From NCBI GenBank assembly GCA_000149265.1, contig CH002714.1, positions 1,616,172 through 1,680,171 on the forward strand: a stretch of 64,000 nt of DNA, in the 5' to 3' direction. A program made the position numbers and the translations under genes. Shown one piece after another: positions 50,795 to 63,966 of the stretch. The notes beneath the pieces were generated by a model. The model did no database searches and was not told where the DNA came from. It saw only the letters and a list, made by a program, of their open reading frames with translations. The stretch's first letter is position 1; the number at the start of each line of letters is the position of its first letter. The DNA is from Ciona savignyi. Lineage: Eukaryota > Chordata > Ascidiacea > Phlebobranchia > Cionidae.

Positions 50795-53700
50795 TTATAA
50801 GAAATGTTAAATTTTGGACAAGTAGAACAAACAAACAACCGCACCCAAACACGGTTTGCAACATGTACCTTAATTTTTTAGCCTGTTTGTGTTTTAGTTT
50901 CTAGATAAAGTTTAATTATTAAAAGCACGTAAACAAGAAAGGTTTTCCTATATGAATATCAATTATTCTAGTGTTTTTTGTAATGTTAAATATAAAATAT
51001 TTTGTTTGCGAAATTCCAAAGACTAAAATTTTTTTGCAGCTCGTTATCACCAGAAAAAAGAACAAATATTAGAAGAGTTAAGGTTTGTTCTCAAATTCTT
51101 ATTTTCTATGTCAGGTTTTAATATGTTCTGCCGAATATTGGTAGAATACAATTGGTAAAATGGCCGACGAAGTATCACCTTTAGACCAAAGCATTTTATT
51201 ACTAAAAATGCATTTTTACTCCATGAGCTAGTTAGTTATATTTTTTGCAGGATAAATTGTCAATCAAGGTTATTGTACTGACCAATTTTGCCTAAACATA
51301 GGAGCCTTTTATTTTCTGACTTGCCATATGGTCGGATATTATACACTCTACCCTGGAGTTGCTACTGTTATCTATCCGATATGTGTGAAGAATAAATAAT
51401 ACGAATAGTTTACTTAAGACAATCTTTGTGGCAATTCCCCCGTGTTTCTTTCCTATTTTTATAGTCGAACTATTTCAATAGACATCAATTAAGGGGAGTT
51501 GATTACCGGGTAACACGACATTGACGAATGAGGTCTTATAACCGGGATTATTTTGTGTTACTAAAATACCTGTGCAGAAAAGTTTAGGGAACCAAACTTT
51601 TGTCACGATTTTTTCAACTTTTGAATTATTGCAGCAATACAAACACTACTCACATTAGCTACGTGGTAGGCCTACGTTTCTCCTTAGGGCTTTTGGTAGA
51701 ATCATGTAACTATAGAAACTTAGTAATCCAGAGCAAAGTGAGCATGTTGATACTGCACTTAAAGCTTACAGCTTCACACACAACTGTTTTTGGCATTTAA
51801 TAGCTAAATAAGTTTGTTTTATTATAACAATTATGCCTTAGTTATAATTATGCTTTGGTAAATTGTTTTTTAAGACTGTATGAAACCGTAGTTTGAAAGT
51901 TATACGGTCTTTCAGTATAAGGCTTAATCATGTAAACGGCATCGACTTTCCATCTAAATGCAGGCGACATAAACCCAGCCTAAATTATTCACGACTTCGC
52001 TATCATTTTAAAATACTTTGTTTATGCTTTTTACACCCCAGAAACGATTTAATGTTTTGACGCCTGTATCGCGGGAGACACTTTTAACCGCACTAAGAAA
52101 GTGACTTACGGATTATATCAAGCTAAATAATTCGTTTTCGTGACATTAAAAATGTATGTATTTTATTATTGCATATTTTATTCAGGAGAGAGGCAGATGC
52201 AATTCGAGAACGACAAGGTGATGATTTTAGAGGAATGTGTTGCGCTGATAAACGGAAAATCATTTGGGACCTCATGGAAAAACCAAACTCATCACTTGCT
52301 GCCAAGGTTTTTTTAGCACATACACTTGTATATACCTATAAAAACGTTGTGCTCTTTAGATTTTGTTACAAATAACGTGTTTGTTTTTTGGTTAATCCCG
52401 GTTATCCAAGTCGTGAAAAAACAAGTAAATAATTAATAAATATCCTACGCACATGTAAAACTACTTGTGTGAAACAGGTGATTGCGATCGTATCTGTGTT
52501 GTTTATTGTCCTCTCCACGGTTGCGCTGACACTTAACACCGTTCAAGGCCTGCGAGGTAAGTCCGCAATTGTTTGCATTTTCTGAAAAACACATTCCTGG
52601 ATGTACCAAACGCGGTTACACTCCAATATAATTATTGGTACACTTTAAAAAAACGGACATTTTTTAATTTTGTATGTTCTTTTTTCTGATCTGATTGAAA
52701 CTTTACAGAAAGTTTAACCACAAGTTATGTATGCACCAAATTTTAGTGATTTGGGAATTTCTCTATATAATGGCCTGACACTGAAACAGTGGCCGACATA
52801 TTTGTCACGCGAGTTTATATCGAAGAAATTCGGGTGGTAACTTTTAGGAATGTTACTTAGCTTTGCCCAGATGTGTTTGCCTAAACGTTTTAGTAATTAG
52901 CCCCAAAAACCCCGTAACCCCCCAAAACTGAAATGGTAGGCCGACGGGTTGCAACTTTGTTAGCTAGCAAGATGTACATGTGTTTGCACAATAGTTTTAA
53001 TAGTACTAAGAGGATTCTTAATAATTGGCAAAATTTGAAACGATTGACCGATATTTATACCGCGTGTAAAGACATGCAATTCGGCTTGAAACCTTCATGA
53101 AAAATTAAATACGACGTAAAGATGTATTTGTTTTCTTTCTTAGGTAATTATTTTCAAGGGATTATCCTATAATCTCCAAAAATAAATATCACTACCCGGC
53201 ATATTTTTTTACGAGCGTTTAAAAGTAATTGTACAATTTGGATAACACTTGTAGAAATGACAAAATATAGATGGGAAGTTTGGTTTAGTAACTCGGGAAC
53301 CCATTAATTTTGGTTTGCCGAAAAAACTGTATAAAGCTTTTATAAAATATACCAAAATTGTTTTGGTTATTGTGCAAAGTCAAAATGTGTATTACAAATA
53401 GTGATGATTAACACGCTGTTGTCAGTATGTTGTTCATTTTGGGTTTTAAATGTTTTATCGCATATTTAAGAAAACAAGTTTTTTGTGTACTTGTTTTTTT
53501 AGACCCGGCACAAGGCCAACTTTCGCCATAGAAAAAACTCAAATTAAATACGTGTATGATTTACATTCCGTTTCGTCTATTAAGATTTTTTATTATAACG
53601 CACCTTCGTGATGTTGGGCATTAAAGCGTAATGTGTTTTTGACATTAATGAATGTGAATACTTTGCCGGAAACTAATCAACACTGTGAGTAATATGGCAA

Positions 53701-56700
53701 AACTACAGAATCTTACTATGCGAAATGACCTAATTGGTTTAATATCTCAAAGTCAATAGAAAATACTATCCTGGTCGTCAGAATTATTTCCCAACCTAAA
53801 GAGTTGCGCAAATAAAATTGGTCGCAACTGATATAAAAAATGCGTTAAAAAGCTGTATAGATTATGCATGTTAGTTTATCAATCTTATAAATGATTTTAA
53901 AATTAAACTACTGCTTTAGTACAGGGTGTGTGTCGCCTCATGGACTATACGGTTTCAATCGTATTTCGTAAAAATTTGGCAGGTCATTAGTGAGGCATAT
54001 TATAAGCTGCCAGCACCCCACCATTGCTGCTGTAAAGTAATTTTCTATAGGTTCTGACACCGTTTGCCAAAATGATTTCTCAGTGGAATTCATTTCGACC
54101 ATGTGGCTAATTTAATTTAGAAAGCTGACCTATTTCTTACAAATACGTGTTTATGGATTCATCGAGGGTTGTGGCGTATATATGTCTCGGTTTAGATCGG
54201 TTATATACCTCTCTCTTTCTAAGTACTTTATCAACTGCGCTTATCATAATGTTATATATGTAGTTACGGACAGTACGACTTGTAAACTATAACAACAGTA
54301 GTTGATACGAATAAAGTTAGGCATCTGCTACATGAAACTCATTTTGCAGGTAAAGATGGATTTGATAACCCGCAGCTGGCACACATCGAAAGTGTCTGCA
54401 TAGCATGGTTCACCATGGAATATCTTCTTCGATTTATGTCATCTCCAAATAAATGGAAATTTTTCAAGGGTCCTCTCAACATAATTGATCTACTCGGTGC
54501 GATGTTCACCTTCTAATAGTAAATTAATTATCATGACAGTTTTTTATGATAAAAAAATCATAAAATGCATAAAAATCTCGAGCATTATATGGCCTAATTA
54601 TATTGATATACAGTACTAAATTTTAAATAAGTGCCTACCAAGTATATTTGACTTAAACACGCCTTCATGATCAAATAAATTCTATTAAAATGTCACAAGA
54701 TTACTTGAAGGTACGTGTTTCCCTAAAAATGTCGTAAGCATCCCAGTATAATATACTGCAATAAAAAGTCATACCAGTAAATGTTATCAAAGACAGCAAG
54801 GTTTATGACAGTATTGTTATTATTGTTTTGCAGCAATACTCCCGTACTACATCACCCTGTTCCTCACCAAGTCAAACATGCAGATCTTACAGTTTCAAAA
54901 TGTTCGGCGAATCATTCAAATCTTCCGCATAATGAGAATTATGCGAATATTGAAGTTAGCTAGGCACTCCACCGGGCTTCAGTCATTAGGATTTACTCTC
55001 CGTAGAAGTTACAACGAACTCGGTCTTCTGATGTTATTTCTCGCAATCGGGATTATGATGTTTTCAAGGTGCGAGCTAGCGGTATTGTATAAATTATGTG
55101 GTTCCGTGCCTCTTTTCCCGTTAACCGTTATCTGTTTACGTTTTAAAACAACAAAACTAGACTTGGCAAGGTAAATCGTAAAACTTATTTAGTACTCTAT
55201 ATTGTCAAAAAGATCTTCAATTTTAGTATGGCCACATTTTGAAGACACCTTCTGTACAGTCATTTTGTACAGTGAACCTAGGTCCTCAGATTACCAACTA
55301 AGCTTATAACATTCACCGATAGTTTGTTGTAAGCTATATAACATTTCATACTTAATAAAAAGTATGCATGTGTCTTGTTCACAAAATATCAGTATGGCTG
55401 GCAAAATTCATCTAGTGGTGAAATACATCAATATATAAGTTTATATCTCCAATATATTAAATAATATCATAAAGTATTAACATAATTCAACATTGTCTTG
55501 TGGTTTAAAACAGTTACACAACCCAAGACAAAGGGCTTGGTGTGGAAAACTATTTGTTTTATTTAAGTCTTTATAGGACAGCCATTTTGTTTTAGGAGAA
55601 TTTTCATTGCGTTATTCACCCAAAACACATTAGTATATATCTGTAAATCCCTATAAGTTTCACCCCGAGTGAACAAACAATTACAAAACAACGATCGAAT
55701 AAACCATGCCTGCCTAAGAGGTAAACTAGCAGGAAGAGTATAACTGATATCTTGACCATTTGACTCCGTCTCCACCACACTAAACTGCACAGAATATAAC
55801 AATTAAGTACCGTTTGTTAAAATAAATAAAATAAACATCTAAACATTTCATAAAGTTGTATCGATTAGATACACAGTATATGTCCTTTCGTCTTTCCGGT
55901 CGCTCCCTGTCAATGACACAACTGTTGACGAACAGCGGAAAGTAACTCTAGGCTAAATTCTTAAATATAGGTACATTTTAAGGGTTGTTAAAATACTTTA
56001 GGTGACTAGACCAGCGTTTCTCAAACTATGGGTCGCGAAAGGAATCTTAGTGGGTCGTGAAAAGTTATAGAAAGCTCTGATTAACTATACGGCTATTTCC
56101 TATACAAAAATCAAGGTGTAATTATCATAATTGTGACATACAATCTTGAATCGTGGCTTGATTCCAGAAGTGTGTTTCTTTGCAACGATAGCGTAACCTA
56201 AACTAACAACAACTATATATAAAGTTAAGTGGGTCGCCATAAATTGTGAAAATTAATAGTGGGTCCCAACTCTAAAAAGTTTGAGAACCACTGGACTAGA
56301 CTGTAACAATATTTATCTTTGCAGTCTTGCGTATTTCGCGGAGAAGGATGATAACCCAAAACAATTTAGCAGCATCCCTGCGTCATTTTGGTGGGCAACT
56401 ATCACTATGACTACGGTCGGATATGGAGATATCTCACCCACTACATTGCTAGGTTGAAATGTTTACGTTTTCTTGTCCTAAATCTTTAAATATCTGCAAC
56501 TTTGTTAAGCATAATAGGAGATAGATTGCAAATTTGGGAAAGACCTCTAATTTTTTTAAATTATGTTAGTCACAAGGAATGTTCTATTTTCTCGGTTATG
56601 TTTAATTATGATCCCTTTTAGGTAAACTGGTTGGGGGGATCTGTTGCGTTACTGGTGTGCTGGTGATTGCGCTTCCGATTCCAATTATAGTAAACAATTT

Positions 56701-58940
56701 CTCCGAATTCTACAAGGAACAAAAGCGGCAAGAAAAGGCGCTCAAGCGAAGAGAGGCATTAGAGACGGCAAAACGAACTGGAAGCATTGTTACAATGAAT
56801 CTCAGAGATGTCTTTGCAAAAGTAGGTGTCACTTTAGATCAGTTTATGAGCTCGCGATCAGTTTATGAGCGTTTGCTTTCTTTTCTTATTTCTTCTCCCA
56901 GACATAACCAGTATATCTAAAGTGGACTTCTTAAATGTTTTTATATCATTTCGAACTATACCGATTCCATTACTGGTAAACCCATTAAGCATAGCGATTG
57001 AGCAAATTGATAAGACACTTTCGAAAAAAACATTGCTCCTTGCTAATGGATGGAAAGTTTAAAGCCAAGTCTAAAATTTTAAAACTACTGCATTTGCTCG
57101 TTTATCCCGTAATTTAACAACTTGATACAACAGTCCTGTGTTGTAAGTGATCTTCATATGGCCCTACACATACACCTACATAAAAATAAAATCAATTAAA
57201 TACACAAATATAAACCTGCAAAGTAGTTGGTTTACTTTTTACTTCCATAGTCAATCGATTTGAATGAAACTGCCGTTGAGAATCATATCAACTCAGCAAT
57301 CAAGTTGTGCGAATTAACAGACGGAAGGTATTTCTTCTTGTCGAAAGCACAACAGCAGTTAATATGCTTTTTATTTTAGAACAATAGGATCGAAGCAAAA
57401 TACACCAGAACACGAGACCTACCTGAAAGATGAAGATGTTAGAACCAATGCCATCAAATCCAACTCCGGTATTTGTTTGGTGGATGTGGATAAGGATCAT
57501 ATTGATGTAACGGGGAAGCCTCCTGATTATAACGTTACAATGAATGTGGAAGATAGTTTGGCGACATCTAAAATCAATGGATTTGAAAAGAACAGCAACC
57601 AGAACAACATGAATGGTAATATAAAAGAGACAGGAAATTTCAAGTGGCCAATATAATTATATTCTTGACCTCTGTCTATTGTTTTAGATCCAAAGTTTGA
57701 ATGTGATGATGAAAGTCCAGGATTGACAAGCCGTGATGATGGGCTCTTTGTTGACAAATCTACAGCGCAATCTCGCGATCTCACGCGTGTTATTTGCGAC
57801 GCAGAATTAACTGTTCAAAGGGATATTGGGATTTTAGAAAAACGTCGTGAATTTGATTCAGGTTACGAGATCAGCAGTGTAAAGGACTATTCAAATCAGC
57901 AGAATACTTCAAAAGATGAAAACAAGTTGTTTCGAAGCTCATCGATATGTTCTTCAGTCGCCATTGATGTGGAGTCCCCTCGGAAAACGCCAGATTCTGG
58001 GACCAGTTTAAACGAAAGCACAAAGTATCTTGGTCAACACTGGTCGCATTACAGAAATACCGCAATTGGAAATGATTCGGTGGATTCTTTTGCAAGTTTG
58101 GACGCAAGCAATAGCTCGTCTTCAGACGACACAGGTGTTGTCATAAGTGCACCCATAGGTAATTATTAGTGTTATTTTGTGATCAGGTTAAATGTGTAAT
58201 TCGATCATATTGTAATAATAGGTGCTCGTGAGGATATGTGCGGTGGGACGAACAAAGTGCAAAGCCCAGGTTCATCTGACACAGGATGTAATCAATTAAA
58301 TTCCAACAGCAGTTTAACTCCAACTTTGTTTTCCAAAGCCCCAATGCTTGCTATGATTCAAGAACGAAGTTTCGAATCGCAGCCGCCTCTAGACATGCCC
58401 CCGGTTCCCGGGGTGGTTGATGATGTATTATCTTCGGTAGGAAACGACGTTCTGCCTTTAATTACATCCGAGGAATTGGGAAATGGTGGTCGGGTCGGTG
58501 ACAATACAACCTGGAAGTTAGATAATTTCCGGAATCCTGATTACCAGTTTGAACAATTAAAATCACAAGACAAAAACACGGTTAAACAACAGAAAAATCG
58601 ACCGTTGAACGGGGAGGTTTACAGTGTTAGTTCAGCTCTTAGTAGGTCAAATTGTCCCGAAGAAATGAAACCATTATATGTTGAGACAAAGAATGAAAAC
58701 CGGCCGAAATCTTTCGAAGGATACTACTCGACGTCCGGAAAACCGGAACACCGCCAGTCAGTAAAATCCCCGACGTCACCTGGCTACGTTTTTGATATTG
58801 ATGACGTCATTGAAGATACCGATGATGCAATCAGAGACTTGATAAAAACTAGCAGCGAAATCGATCGAGTGATGCAACATACGAGCGAAACGCTTGACAT
58901 CGCGTTGAACGAAGATGTCGGACATGATACCATTGTGTGA
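48729..58940 (+). CDS. KCNB1: Kv2 (Shab/KCNB) delayed-rectifier potassium channel alpha subunit
   Basis: Voltage-gated K+ channel subunit forming tetramers in the plasma membrane. Exons: 48729-49150, 49274-49385, 49615-49784, 50631-50734, 51040-51082, 52185-52305, 52478-52556, 54350-54496, 54834-55068, 56325-56452, 56622-56821, 57251-57327, 57380-57615, 57688-58158, 58222-58940 (TGA); 3,264 nt, 1,087 residues. A Ser-rich N-terminal extension of about 175 residues precedes the T1 domain ([43 protein letters not shown]). S1 is in exon 7, S2-S3 in exon 8, S4 ([20 protein letters not shown]) in exon 9, the filter TVGYGD at 56413-56430, S6 with the PIP hinge ([10 protein letters not shown]) and the Kv2-specific [20 protein letters not shown] in exon 11. 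The cytosolic tail is long and Ser/Asp-rich. Full length, no lesion. Vertebrate KCNB1 and KCNB2 cannot be distinguished; a single pre-duplication orthologue is likely. Candidate poly(A) signal AATAAA at 59741. Confidence 0.97.
50153..50252. other. Assembly gap (100 N) in Kv2 intron 3
   Basis: Exactly 100 N between exons 49615-49784 and 50631-50734. No coding sequence appears to be missing, because the T1 domain continues directly across the intron (FYR then TGKLHMPED). Confidence 0.99.
50752..50790. repeat. (TA)n microsatellite beside a Kv2 donor site
   Basis: About 19 uninterrupted TA units begin 17 nt after the exon 4 donor (50734/50735), followed by a T run. Likely length-polymorphic. Confidence 0.97.
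52557..54349 (+). other. Kv2 intron 7 without recognised content
   Basis: A 1.8-kb AT-rich intron between the S1 exon and the S2-S3 exon. No element ends, coding exon or RNA gene was recognised. Confidence 0.55.
55069..56324 (+). other. Kv2 intron 9, holding a MITE
   Basis: A 1.26-kb intron between the S4-S5 exon and the pore exon. The last 313 nt contain a hAT MITE (56012-56293) and then only 31 nt to the pore-exon acceptor; the rest is AT-rich without recognised features. Confidence 0.7.
56012..56293. mobile_element. hAT-type MITE, 282 bp, copy 2
   Basis: Ends CAGCGTTTCTCAAACT and, inverted, CAGTGGTTCTCAAACT are the same as in copy 1 (31722-32030). The exact 8-bp duplication GACTAGAC lies at 56004-56011 and 56294-56301. 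The interior matches copy 1 in order, with one replaced segment (about 56150-56215) and the loss of the first gggtcgcg repeat. Confidence 0.95.
58077..58097 (+). other. Phospho-FFAT-like (VAP-binding) motif in the Kv2 tail
   Basis: The tail reads [13 protein letters not shown] in an acidic, Ser-rich setting. The SxDSFxS core matches the mammalian Kv2.1 PRC segment (SSIDSFISC), which binds VAPA/VAPB when phosphorylated and clusters the channel at ER-plasma membrane junctions. Position 5 of the FFAT core is Leu rather than Cys, so binding strength is uncertain. Confidence 0.65.
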
Positions 58941-60944
58941 GATGTACACTGTTAATGTACTAACATTTTACCCAGCGAAGAACTGAACAAAACTTAATTC
59001 GAAGCCAAACTCTTGGTATTCGCGAAAAATTTCAATGAAACGTGGTCAAATTTGCCAAATGCTGCGTTGTATTTTCAAAATGTTTTATTGTTAATTTCTT
59101 TTACTTTTATTGAACTTTATTTCTTCTTGTATTATTTAATTGGTTAATTATATTAGGTTTGAGCTAATATGGTATAGTCTCTCATCTATATATAAAAGCC
59201 CTATCTAAGAATTGCAAAAAGCTGCTCGTTCGAAAATGAAATATTATCAAATATTTTTGGTTAAATATTATCACCTTTGGTCATGCGCTATTTTCACTGT
59301 GAACCTAAATTTTATTTTTCACTGTGCGTAGTTTATATATGTGTCGTAATCTAGATGTACACGTACCCTGCACGTTGTGCATCATTTTGATTTTATATTT
59401 CATGACGTCAGTGACTGTAAACAAGTATTGCACTATCAAATAATGAAGAACTTGTGCGGACCGTATTTAAGCGTTTAAAAGCGATACTCTTCTACCGGAA
59501 ATTGTGATCTAATATATTTTGCTCACTATTAACTAGAATATCCAGAACTGCAACGCAAACTTAGTGTTATCTGTCTTATATATTTCCCATTTAGAATAGC
59601 GCCATTGTGAAAAGAAGGACAGTTTTAGTCATTTAAATTTTAAGCTCATTTCTGAGTAATCATAGTATATTTTTGAGTAGGATGCAGCAAAATTTTGAGA
59701 TTCTTGATTCAGCTTTATAGCATTAGAGGTTTTCAGCTTAAATAAAAAATGTGTTTATTTAGTATACACCGCCTGTTTTGTTTCGAAAAATGTCGTTTCA
59801 AGCATATGATGTAAATGAGCTCCTTAAAGGTTAAAACAAAATTAAGTTTTAATTCTACACATTTTACGACGCAGCTGGTCATCTTAAAGTCATCTTGATG
59901 ATGCTAACATAATCTTATGGGCGTTTCTACGGTGTAACTTCTGTGGGATACAGATCGACCTTTCAGAATTTTGGGTTGTAAATCGAACGTACAAATCTAA
60001 TGACACGTCGTCCCTATCAAAAGATCGGAGGCCCAAGTTAAAATTATGATAGTTTGAAAGGGGTTGTAGATATGGTAAACACTGTATACTGACCACTAGT
60101 ATTGGCGGATTTACTTAATCGCTTGTAGAATAATCTTGAATCTCTTATACAAATATCATATTTTATATTCCGCATGGTGGTACTAGCGATCTCTTTCCTT
60201 TAAGAGTACATTATTAAAGACAACATGCCGCATTCTTTACCGTTTCCAGTTTTCAACATTTAACGATTTTTGCTTTTTCAATTTTTTTTAATTCGAAAAT
60301 AATGCATGACGTGAATAATGTTATCCATGTCATACATATCTGTCAACGACGTGAGAGAAATTATTGGCTGTTTTTATATTAGGGTCCTTTATGCAAATTG
60401 TGTAGTCCATAGCTATTTAATTTGGTGAAGCAGCAAAGATTGATTTAGCAAACTGCATTGATTTTTCGTTATCTTTCTTCAGAGCAGACTGTATTATATA
60501 TAGGCCACCTGATAAAAAGATAGCTGCCAAATAACTTTACCAAACACTATGTTATGTATGTCATTTTACACAATAAACCATACAGGCCGCTGTTTAATCT
60601 ATATTTTATTCACCAATTAATAGTGACAAGCGAACATTCATATTTGTGATATGTTTATAATGTATGGTCAATCACAGTAGAATTGGCTGCATGCATATTT
60701 CAATATAATTTAGCTTTTGGTTGCCTCTACTAATAACGGCAAAACCACTTCCTTGCTCTATTAATATCATTGATTGGTTAAATATTTTTGGAGAAATTAC
60801 ATTATAGTTGCGTTCTCCACATGATATCAAAATTTTGTAAAAAATGTTGTTTGTGTCTGGTATACATAAACTTCCTAAAATGATGTCATAAATCACATTC
60901 ATCCAGAATAACAGCGGCAGTAATGTATGGTATTCGGTTAAATA

Positions 60945-61160
60945 GCTTCGTGGATCTGTGTGCCATTCTCGGTCCTCGGCTCAATCCACTGGAATCATGG
61001 TTTCTACTTAAACTGAACGAACGTCTTAATTATATACAACAAACTGCTTTAGCTTCTGTAACCTGACGGTCAACTGATGTAATCTGACGATTGCCCCCGT
61101 GTGATAGCTCTTGCCCCGCTTTCCCATTCAGAGGATAAATCATGAATACTCCATCTTAGT
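60945..61160 (+). mobile_element. Variant SINE with the common tail
   Basis: The blocks 'atccactggaatcatgg', 'cttaattatatacaaca' and 'gtaatctgacgattgccccc' run in the same order as at 36753-36960. It then passes into the tail seen in the typical SINE copies (cgtgtgatagctcttgcccc ... ggataaatcatgaatactcc). Confidence 0.65.
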
Positions 61161-61840
61161 CTTGCCATGAGACCATTTTAGAGTGCCAAGATAAATGAGT
61201 AGTCAGAGAAGCAATTACGTTATAACAGATTTACCACAAATATACCAGATAACGAAACACTTGAAAGCAACTAGGTTTCTATTACGCTATTTTGAAAACG
61301 CCAGCGTTTTATAATTCATACTGGTCGATAAGAAATCATCTGAGTGTTACAAAAGTCGTGCCCTGCAAATTGTTCTCAATATACATAAAAATCCTACTTA
61401 AAAGTGGTTTCTCTGCTTCTATCACAAATGAGCAGGATTGAATAACAAGAAACTTGTCTTACCACTCACACTGCTTAAGCAGATTACGTGCCGTTAAACG
61501 AAGAGCGACTGAACACAATCATCAACATCCACCACCCAAAACCAATCCATAAAATTCTCAAGCGCCTGTCTTCAGTTGGTGACTAACACGAGTATTTTAG
61601 AAGAACGATGATTTTTTGTTAAAAGACAAGAAGGAAAAAAGTCCCAAAATACAGTTCTTCATAAATGCATAACAACAAACCTAAGCAACGCAATAATCAT
61701 TTGCACCTATTGGGCTCAAAAAGGACATCTTTACTAAAGTAGCAATATATCATGACTTGAGTATACTTCATTCTTGAAAGCGACGACACAAACCTTTTAA
61801 AACAACTAAAGAGTGTCAACCACGTGTTTAATCACCACCA

Positions 61841-62009
61841 TTTGTAAAACGAATGGGGCCCTAAGGTAACAATCCAATTTTGTTATCCATGTTCACTACA
61901 CAATATATCTTATTATCGGATATGTGCACGTCAGGTTTATATCCAACATTCCAGAAAGTTTTTACCGGAATGCCATAGTTTTATTTCTGCAAGCATAAGC
62001 GCATGGGTC
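61841..62009. mobile_element. Second copy of the short inverted-repeat element
   Basis: Co-linear with 39457-39627: 'aggtaacaa', 'gattttgttatccatgtt'-like, 'acacaatatat', 'gatatgtgcacgtcaggt', 'ccaacattcca', 'tttctgcaagcataagcgca'. The left inverted repeat is eroded. Confidence 0.6.
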
Positions 62010-62124
62010 CCATAATTATCAAACCAAACTTCTTTTTTTCATTTGTAGTTAAAAATAATCGTGTTAGATTTACAATTATTTTACACGCATGTTTTAAATT
62101 AGAGCCTTTTGTTAAGCGCTGTAG

Positions 62125-62610
62125 TGAAATAAAGCTAAATTATCAAAACACCCGGATTTGGATTTTTCATGGCTTCGGGGAAGTTCCCCTGGGTTTAGTA
62201 CATACATTTCTATTTTACATATCTAGATCATGTTATCTAACAATTATCAAAGTTCTAATCAAGTTTGACGACTCCTTGTTGAAGGTGTCGGCGCGATAAG
62301 GCAATGCCTTTCACAATTTTTAGGGTATTTTCATAGGTAATTTTTTTTCTTTTTTCTAATTGGTAAAGCGGTTCGTAACGCACTAACATTCCAGCAAATC
62401 TGAATAAATTGGACCAGCCGTTCAAATGGCTTATGTTTAATAAAGCTCAATTTGGGGTAAAAATACCGTTTTGGTTTTTAACGTTCTAGGGAAATTCCCC
62501 TGGATTTATCATCCAAAATTTTGGTTTTTGCATATCTTGACCATGTTTTATAACAAATGACAAAATTTCATTGCGATAGTTGAGTAGGGGTTCGTGAAAT
62601 AAAGCTGTTG
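62125..62610. repeat. Imperfect direct repeats
   Basis: Two diverged units, starting near 62138 and 62437, share 'aataaagct', a 'gga(a)attcccctgggttta'-type block, 'catatctagaccatgtt'-type and 'aacaatgacaaa'-type blocks. A third 'gaaataaagctg' start lies at 62596. The unit type and origin are unknown. Confidence 0.6.
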
Positions 62611-63605
62611 ATTGCATCGCTGTTTTGTTGGAAAAAAGTTCCCGATGTACGGAGGAACAAGAGTTCAAAAATGTCAAGAAAAAATGTGGAGGGTTTAGAG
62701 AAAAGTTGGTTAATCGCCTCCTTCTGGTTGTTTTGGAGTGTGCGCAGAATTGTTACTATCGCCTTTTTGGTCCAAAATCGTACACTTTATTAATTATTTT
62801 AACTAACAAAGTAATTAATTAGCCACCCTCCCTTTATTTTGTTTTTTTTTTATTCCGTTTGGGTAGTTTTTCAGGATTTTTTGTATGTCCCGGGTGGATG
62901 ATAGTGACGATATCGATACTGTGAAGCCTGTTTGGTATATAGTGCACGAATATGTGCTTACCTCAGTACTTACCTTTTTATATTTTGTCTTTTTTTGGCA
63001 AATATAAAGGGCTAAATATAATTAATGACACTGCTTATTACAGTACAGACGAGAACTGATCGATCCTAGTGGTTCTTTCTTGAACGTAAAACATTGGTAA
63101 AAGAAGTGTCGACAGACCAAAGGGGTAATTTAGTTTTAAAATGTAACGTATTTGTTCTGATTTTTATTCAAAAACAGAAGAATTATGTATATCTTGTGAA
63201 ACTCACAGTGAAACAGTGTGCTGGAACTTGTGGAACATCAAACAGTAAAATCTAAAGTGGAACAAATGTTTTCTATTGCGTCTAATAAAACATGGTGCTT
63301 GAATGCCATTTGAAATTTAAATACAATAGTACTGTTGATAGGGCAAGTTTTTTAATGGCCATAGCAAGGACAAATATTTTACTTTGCATTGTAAACCTTT
63401 AATACACGGAAGACCGTGTTTTGTTAAATAAATTCGCCAGAGGAATTTAGAAATGTGTTTGAAGGAATTCTGTATCTGTACATAGGGGTCGTTTTACATA
63501 CGTCATATCTTAACTTTTCCCCTTACCGATTTAACGTTCTCTCTTCCTTTCCTGGTATTCCACCTAGGACAAAGCAACTCTTTTCCGGATTGTGTTAGGT
63601 TAGAA

Positions 63606-63966
63606 CAGTGCTTCTTAAACTTTTTCAGTCGCGCCCTCCGTGAGATTTGTGATTCATGCTCACGCACCACCTACTCAAAAATCAAATTTACGAAAAATAG
63701 AACAATAATTTATTTGCCATTACCCTGCTTAGTGTGAAGGATGCAACTGTTTTTTTTGGAAACTAGTCGTTTAATTCGAGGCTTTGTTGAAGACAGCGAA
63801 CATCGAAGATCTGCTTCGCATTCCAGTTTGTTACGACGTTTTGTCTTTATACTCACAAGTGCCGAAAATCCACTTTCACATAAATATGTCACTGTCATGT
63901 TTGCGCCCCCCTTGGGAAGCTTTCACGCACCCCAAGGGGTTCGCGCCCCCAGTTTAAGAACCCCTG
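63606..63966. mobile_element. hAT deletion derivative keeping a transposase C-terminal piece, 361 bp
   Basis: Ends CAGTGCTTCTTAAACT and, inverted, CAGGGGTTCTTAAACT are flanked by an exact 8-bp duplication GGTTAGAA (63598-63605 and 63967-63974). On the minus strand (about 63895-63735) it encodes ESGFSALVSIKTKRRNKLEC and then EADLRCSLSSTKPRIKRLVS, the conserved C-terminal dimerisation segment of ZBED5-like hAT transposases. Most of the transposase is missing, so the element cannot move itself. Confidence 0.88.
63735..63895 (-). pseudogene. Truncated hAT transposase C-terminus
   Basis: About 50 codons of the hAT C-terminal (dimerisation) domain survive inside the element above, with the family words SGFSALVSIKTK, RNKLE and DLRCSLSSTKPRI. 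The catalytic region and the zinc finger are absent. In the intact family this segment ends the protein a few codons after SKK. Confidence 0.85.

Noticed and set aside
54350..54518. Kv2 C-terminal truncation at the TAA after GAMFTF
   Set aside because: That frame is intronic read-through; a donor at 54496/54497 joins in frame to ILPYYIT at 54834.
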